The position numbers and the translations under genes are program-made. From Rhodospirillales bacterium (lineage in GTDB: Bacteria > Pseudomonadota > Alphaproteobacteria > Rhodospirillales > Casp-alpha2): DNA of 16,016 nucleotides. The notes under the pieces are model-generated. The model saw only the letters and a program-made list of their open reading frames with translations. It had not been told where the DNA came from and ran no database searches. The DNA lies in contig JACPJY010000199.1 of NCBI GenBank assembly GCA_016187325.1, positions 1-16,016 of the forward strand, read 5' to 3'. Of this stretch, positions 13,483 to 16,016 are shown one piece after another (the stretch's first letter is position 1; the number at the start of each line of letters is the position of its first letter).

Positions 13483-14592
13483 ATGGACGTGCGTGCCGCC
13501 GTGGCGTTCGATGCGGGCAAGCCGCTCTCCATCGAGACCGTCCGGCTCGAGGGTCCGAAGGCCGGCGAGTGCCTGGTCGAGATCAAGGCCACCGGCATCT
13601 GCCACACCGACGAGTTCACCCGCTCCGGCGACGACCCGGAAGGCCTGTTTCCGGCGATCCTCGGCCACGAGGGCGCCGGCATCGTGGTCGAGGCGGGCAA
13701 AGACGTGACCTCGCTCAGGAAGGGCGACCACGTGATCCCGCTCTACATGCCGGAATGCCGCCAGTGCGCGTACTGTCTGTCGGGAAAGACCAACCTCTGC
13801 CAGGCGATCCGGCCGACGCAAGGCGCCGGCGTGATGCCGGACGGCACCTCGCGCTTCTCCATCGGCAAGCAGAAGATCCACCATTACATGGGCACCTCAA
13901 CGTTCGCCAACTTCACCGTGGTGCCGGAGATCGCGCTCGCCAGGATTCGCAAGGACGCGCCGTTCGACAAGGTCTGCTACATCGGCTGCGGCGTCACCAC
14001 CGGCATCGGCGCGGTGATCAACACCGCCAAGGTCAAGCCCGGCAGCAACGTGGTGGTATTCGGGCTCGGCGGCATCGGCCTCAACGTCGTCCAGGGCGCG
14101 CGCATGGTCGGCGCCGACATGATCGTCGGCGTCGACGTGAACGCGAAAAAGCGGAAATTGGCCGAGAAGTTCGGCATCACCCATTTCGTCAACCCGAAGG
14201 AGGTGAAGGGCGATCTCGTCGGGCACATCGTGGAGCTGACCAGGGGCGGCGCCGACTATTCGTTCGAATGCATCGGCAACGTCAAGGTGATGCGCCAGGC
14301 CCTCGAGTGCTGCCACAAGGGCTGGGGCGAATGCACTATCATCGGCGTCGCCGGCGCCGGCCAGGAGATCTCGACCCGGCCGTTCCAGCTGGTCACCGGC
14401 CGGGTGTGGCGCGGCACCGCGTTCGGCGGCGCCAAGGGCCGCACCGACGTGCCGAGGATCGTCGACTGGTACATGACCGGCAAGATCAACATCGACGACC
14501 TGATCACCCACACCATGCCGCTGGAAAGGATCAACGACGCCTTCGACCTGATGCACAGGGGCGACAGCATTAGGAGCGTGGTCGTCTATTGA
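13483..14592 (+). CDS. frmA: S-(hydroxymethyl)glutathione dehydrogenase / class III alcohol dehydrogenase
   Basis: This enzyme oxidises S-hydroxymethylglutathione, formed from formaldehyde and glutathione, with NAD; it also reduces S-nitrosoglutathione. Its 369 residues match the usual length. The catalytic zinc region is GICHTDEFTRSGDDPEG with Cys40, then GHEGAG with His62. Structural zinc uses Cys92, Cys95, Cys98 and Cys106 in PECRQCAYCLSGKTNLC. Arg110 in AIRPTQG corresponds to the class III anion-binding Arg. The cofactor loop is FGLGGIGLNVVQGARMVGAD. The ATG at 13483 has GGAGG at 13473-13477; an alternative at 13438 would add 15 residues unlike the family. A palindrome lies 61 bases upstream. 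The usual S-formylglutathione hydrolase partner is not adjacent; a resolvase gene starts 17 bases after the stop. Confidence 0.95.
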   Translation: MDVRAAVAFDAGKPLSIETVRLEGPKAGECLVEIKATGICHTDEFTRSGDDPEGLFPAILGHEGAGIVVEAGKDVTSLRKGDHVIPLYMPECRQCAYCLSGKTNLCQAIRPTQGAGVMPDGTSRFSIGKQKIHHYMGTSTFANFTVVPEIALARIRKDAPFDKVCYIGCGVTTGIGAVINTAKVKPGSNVVVFGLGGIGLNVVQGARMVGADMIVGVDVNAKKRKLAEKFGITHFVNPKEVKGDLVGHIVELTRGGADYSFECIGNVKVMRQALECCHKGWGECTIIGVAGAGQEISTRPFQLVTGRVWRGTAFGGAKGRTDVPRIVDWYMTGKINIDDLITHTMPLERINDAFDLMHRGDSIRSVVVY

Positions 14593-14609
14593 GCGAGGCC
14601 AATTGAGCC

Positions 14610-15014
14610 ATGAAGGTTTTAGTGCCGCAGACTTTCGTTCCGGGAACGCCGCGCGGCTACGGCAACCGCAAGCGCGAGGACGAGTGGCTCGACGAGATGA
14701 AGCGCGCGCTCCGCAAATTCAAGGACCTGGCCGGCACCGACGATCCCGTCAACGTCCGCTACGAGGTCGATTTCGATTTCGTGCTGTGGCCGGGCAGCCC
14801 CAAGTACGGCGGCCAGAACCCCTATCACGGCAGCGACCTCGACAACCTGGTCAGGCTCGCCGTCGACGGTCTGACGCCGTTCGAGGGCCGCGGCGCCGGC
14901 ATCATCACCGACGACCAGGCGATCTATCGCATCAACGCCACCAAGTCGCATGCCTCGGACGAGAAGAAGACCGGCGCCTGGGTGACGGTGAAGGCGCTTT
15001 CGGTGAAGCCGTGA
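14610..15014 (+). CDS. RusA-family Holliday junction resolvase-like protein
   Basis: RusA enzymes are small dimeric endonucleases that cut four-way DNA junctions. This 134-residue protein has the core signature HGSDLDNLVRLAVDGLTPF at residues 73-91, with Asp76 and Asp78 matching the acidic pair of RusA, and TDDQAIYRI with Asp101 and Asp102 for the third metal ligand. The conserved catalytic Lys after DLDNL is an Arg here (Arg82), so activity is not assured. The N-terminal segment (GTPRGYGNRKREDEWL) fits the family's basic start. RusA is usually phage-borne, but no other phage gene is visible. It lies 17 bases after the dehydrogenase gene and 27 before the response regulator, probably in one transcript without an obvious functional link. 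Confidence 0.75.
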   Translation: MKVLVPQTFVPGTPRGYGNRKREDEWLDEMKRALRKFKDLAGTDDPVNVRYEVDFDFVLWPGSPKYGGQNPYHGSDLDNLVRLAVDGLTPFEGRGAGIITDDQAIYRINATKSHASDEKKTGAWVTVKALSVKP

Positions 15015-15041
15015 CCGCGGCGGGCGGCGCCTGAGAGCCCC

Positions 15042-15443
15042 ATGCCGAAGGCGCTGAAGAAGGTGCTGTGCGTCGAGGACGAGGCCGATATCCGCACCGT
15101 CGCCGAGCTGGCGCTCGCCTCGGTCGGCGGCTTCCAGGTGTTGCTGTGCTCCTCCGGCGCCGAGGCGATCGAGAAGGCCGCCGGCTTCAAGCCCGACATC
15201 ATGCTGCTCGACGTGATGATGCCGGGCTTGGACGGGCCGGACACGCTGCGGGCGTTGCGCGCCCTTCCCGGGCTGGCGACGGTGCCGGCGGTGTTCCTGA
15301 CCGCCAAGGCGATGCCGTCCGAGGTGGCGCGCTACAAGAAGCTCGGCGCGATTGACGTCATCGCCAAGCCGTTCGACCCGATGACGCTCGCCGACCACGT
15401 CAAGCGAATCTGGAACAGGCGTGGAAGGAAATGGAGCGGGTGA
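15042..15443 (+). CDS. Single-domain response regulator (CheY-like)
   Basis: This 133-residue protein is a stand-alone receiver domain. It should be phosphorylated at Asp57 in MLLDVMMPGLDG. The acidic metal pair is Glu12 and Asp13 in CVEDEAD, the switch Thr is Thr87 in VFLTAKA, and the conserved Lys is Lys109 in IAKPFDP. There is no DNA-binding or enzymatic output domain, so it probably acts by protein contact in a phosphorelay or motility pathway. No sensor kinase is in the window. The stop codon lies inside tRNA-Gly on the opposite strand: the last 12 bases of this gene are the antisense of the tRNA's CCA end and acceptor stem. The final residues Lys-Trp-Ser-Gly are therefore partly dictated by the tRNA. 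Confidence 0.92.
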   Translation: MPKALKKVLCVEDEADIRTVAELALASVGGFQVLLCSSGAEAIEKAAGFKPDIMLLDVMMPGLDGPDTLRALRALPGLATVPAVFLTAKAMPSEVARYKKLGAIDVIAKPFDPMTLADHVKRIWNRRGRKWSG

Positions 15444-15505
15444 GGGGAATCGAACCCCCGTCTAAAGCTTGGGAAGCTTTCGTTCTGCCGTTGAACTACA
15501 CCCGC
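15432..15505 (-). tRNA. tRNA-Gly, anticodon CCC
   Basis: Read on the minus strand, GCGGGTG (5' end at 15505) pairs with CACCCGC (15442-15436), followed by discriminator T and encoded CCA. The anticodon stem AAAGC/GCTTT encloses TTCCCAA, giving CCC, which decodes GGG. The T arm includes GGTTCGATTCC. The 3' end overlaps the response regulator gene by 12 bases. Confidence 0.95.
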
Positions 15506-15521
15506 GGGAATCCGCCGAAAC

Positions 15522-15549
15522 AGTATAATTCGCCGCCCGGCCCAGGCAA
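15522..15549 (-). promoter_or_regulatory. Candidate promoter for tRNA-Gly
   Basis: On the minus strand TTGCCT (15549-15544) and TATACT (15527-15522) are 16 bases apart. The predicted start is near 15515, about ten bases before the mature tRNA. The boxes match sigma70 well. Confidence 0.55.
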
Positions 15550-15565
15550 GGCGCCGCCCGTCTAG

Positions 15566-15585
15566 CGGTCACGCCCCTGTGACCG
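15566..15585. promoter_or_regulatory. Inverted repeat upstream of the radical SAM gene
   Basis: CGGTCAC at 15566-15572 and GTGACCG at 15579-15585 are exact inverted arms around GCCCCT. The TTTTTT run at about 15607 is too far away for a standard terminator. It may be an operator for the gene starting at 15651 or a hairpin. Confidence 0.4.
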
Positions 15586-15650
15586 AACGTTATCGCGAAC
15601 ACCCTGTTTTTTGATTGGCTTGGAGCGGGCCGGAGGCTACAAAATCCCCC

Positions 15651-16016
15651 ATGACGACAAAGGAAAGAACGGGCCAGGCAACGGCCATCTGCGCCGGCGG
15701 TACCGCCGAGCGGCGGCTTCTCGATCCGCGCAAGTTCAAGGACCCGCGCATCACCGCGAACGGCGAGGAACGTGCCGTTGTCGCGCTGACGCGCCTCAGG
15801 ACTCTGTGGTTCAACACCGGCAGCCTGTGCAACATCACCTGCCGGAACTGCTACATGGACTCGAGCCCGGCCAACGACAGCCTCGCCTACATTTCGCTGG
15901 CCGAGGTTCGTCGCTACCTCGACGAGATCGCCGCCGAGCGCTTAGCCGTCGAGGAGATCGCGTTCACCGGCGGCGAGCCGTTTATGAATCGCGAGCTCCC
16001 GGACATGATCGGGGAA
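15651..16016 (+). CDS. Radical SAM protein, partial (cut by window edge)
   Basis: The frame is open from ATG 15651 to the last base, giving 122 residues of a larger protein. The radical SAM cluster motif is CNITCRNC (Cys60, Cys64, Cys67), which binds the 4Fe-4S cluster that cleaves S-adenosylmethionine to a 5'-deoxyadenosyl radical. TGGEP at 106-110 is the motif that contacts the SAM amino group. The segment WFNTGSLCNITCRNCYMDSS and the following ANDSLAYISL resemble an uncharacterised group of alphaproteobacterial radical SAM oxidoreductases; the substrate is not known. GGAGG at 15632-15636 is 14 bases before the ATG, rather far, so the exact start is less certain. The C-terminal part that would show auxiliary clusters is outside the window. 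Confidence 0.85.
   Translation, partial: MTTKERTGQATAICAGGTAERRLLDPRKFKDPRITANGEERAVVALTRLRTLWFNTGSLCNITCRNCYMDSSPANDSLAYISLAEVRRYLDEIAAERLAVEEIAFTGGEPFMNRELPDMIGE

Noticed and set aside
15590..15838. Minus-strand frame of 82 codons
   Set aside because: It is antisense to the start of the radical SAM gene and its leader, with no recognisable domain.

Overview
The window is GC-rich bacterial chromosome, most likely from an alphaproteobacterium of the Rhodospirillales type. The evidence is the ETF:quinone oxidoreductase and class III alcohol dehydrogenase, a 4-type uracil-DNA glycosylase with a long Ala/Pro linker, and densely packed genes with long antisense shadow frames. No gene-free stretch exceeds 300 bases. 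No plasmid or prophage structural genes, insertion sequence or CRISPR array was seen.

Positions 120-5684 are housekeeping. A uracil-DNA glycosylase (minus) diverges from ETF:quinone oxidoreductase (plus). A secreted TPR protein, ispE and tRNA-Gln(UUG) follow. ispE is broken as read: an out-of-frame internal deletion splits it, which is surprising for a normally essential gene and may be an assembly error.

Positions 5793-7511 hold a compact cassette of visibly lower GC directly after the tRNA. It encodes an ArsR regulator, an AHSA1/SRPBCC protein, a MAPEG membrane protein, a TfoX-N protein and a 28-codon remnant of a GFA-family gene. A near-consensus promoter overlaps a perfect inverted repeat that also covers the ArsR start codon, so the cassette looks autoregulated and its first gene probably leaderless. 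An AT-rich scar with four GATC sites and a TATC tetranucleotide repeat follows.

Positions 7640-9958 encode a small protein that joins a ribbon-helix-helix (SeqA-N-like) segment to a RAMA-like domain, a glutathione S-transferase whose start codon abuts an 11-bp hairpin, MsrB, and a secreted DUF2059 protein.

Positions 10097-14592 look metabolic. An acyl-CoA dehydrogenase-fold protein lacks both usual catalytic glutamates and carries Arg84 and a Gln, the pattern of 3-sulfinopropanoyl-CoA desulfinase. It diverges from a TauD/TfdA dioxygenase, an Ldh2-family dehydrogenase and S-(hydroxymethyl)glutathione dehydrogenase. An organosulfur role for this group is inference.

Positions 14610-16016 hold a lone RusA-like resolvase, a single-domain response regulator whose 3' end overlaps tRNA-Gly(CCC) on the other strand, and the first 122 codons of a radical SAM protein cut by the window edge.
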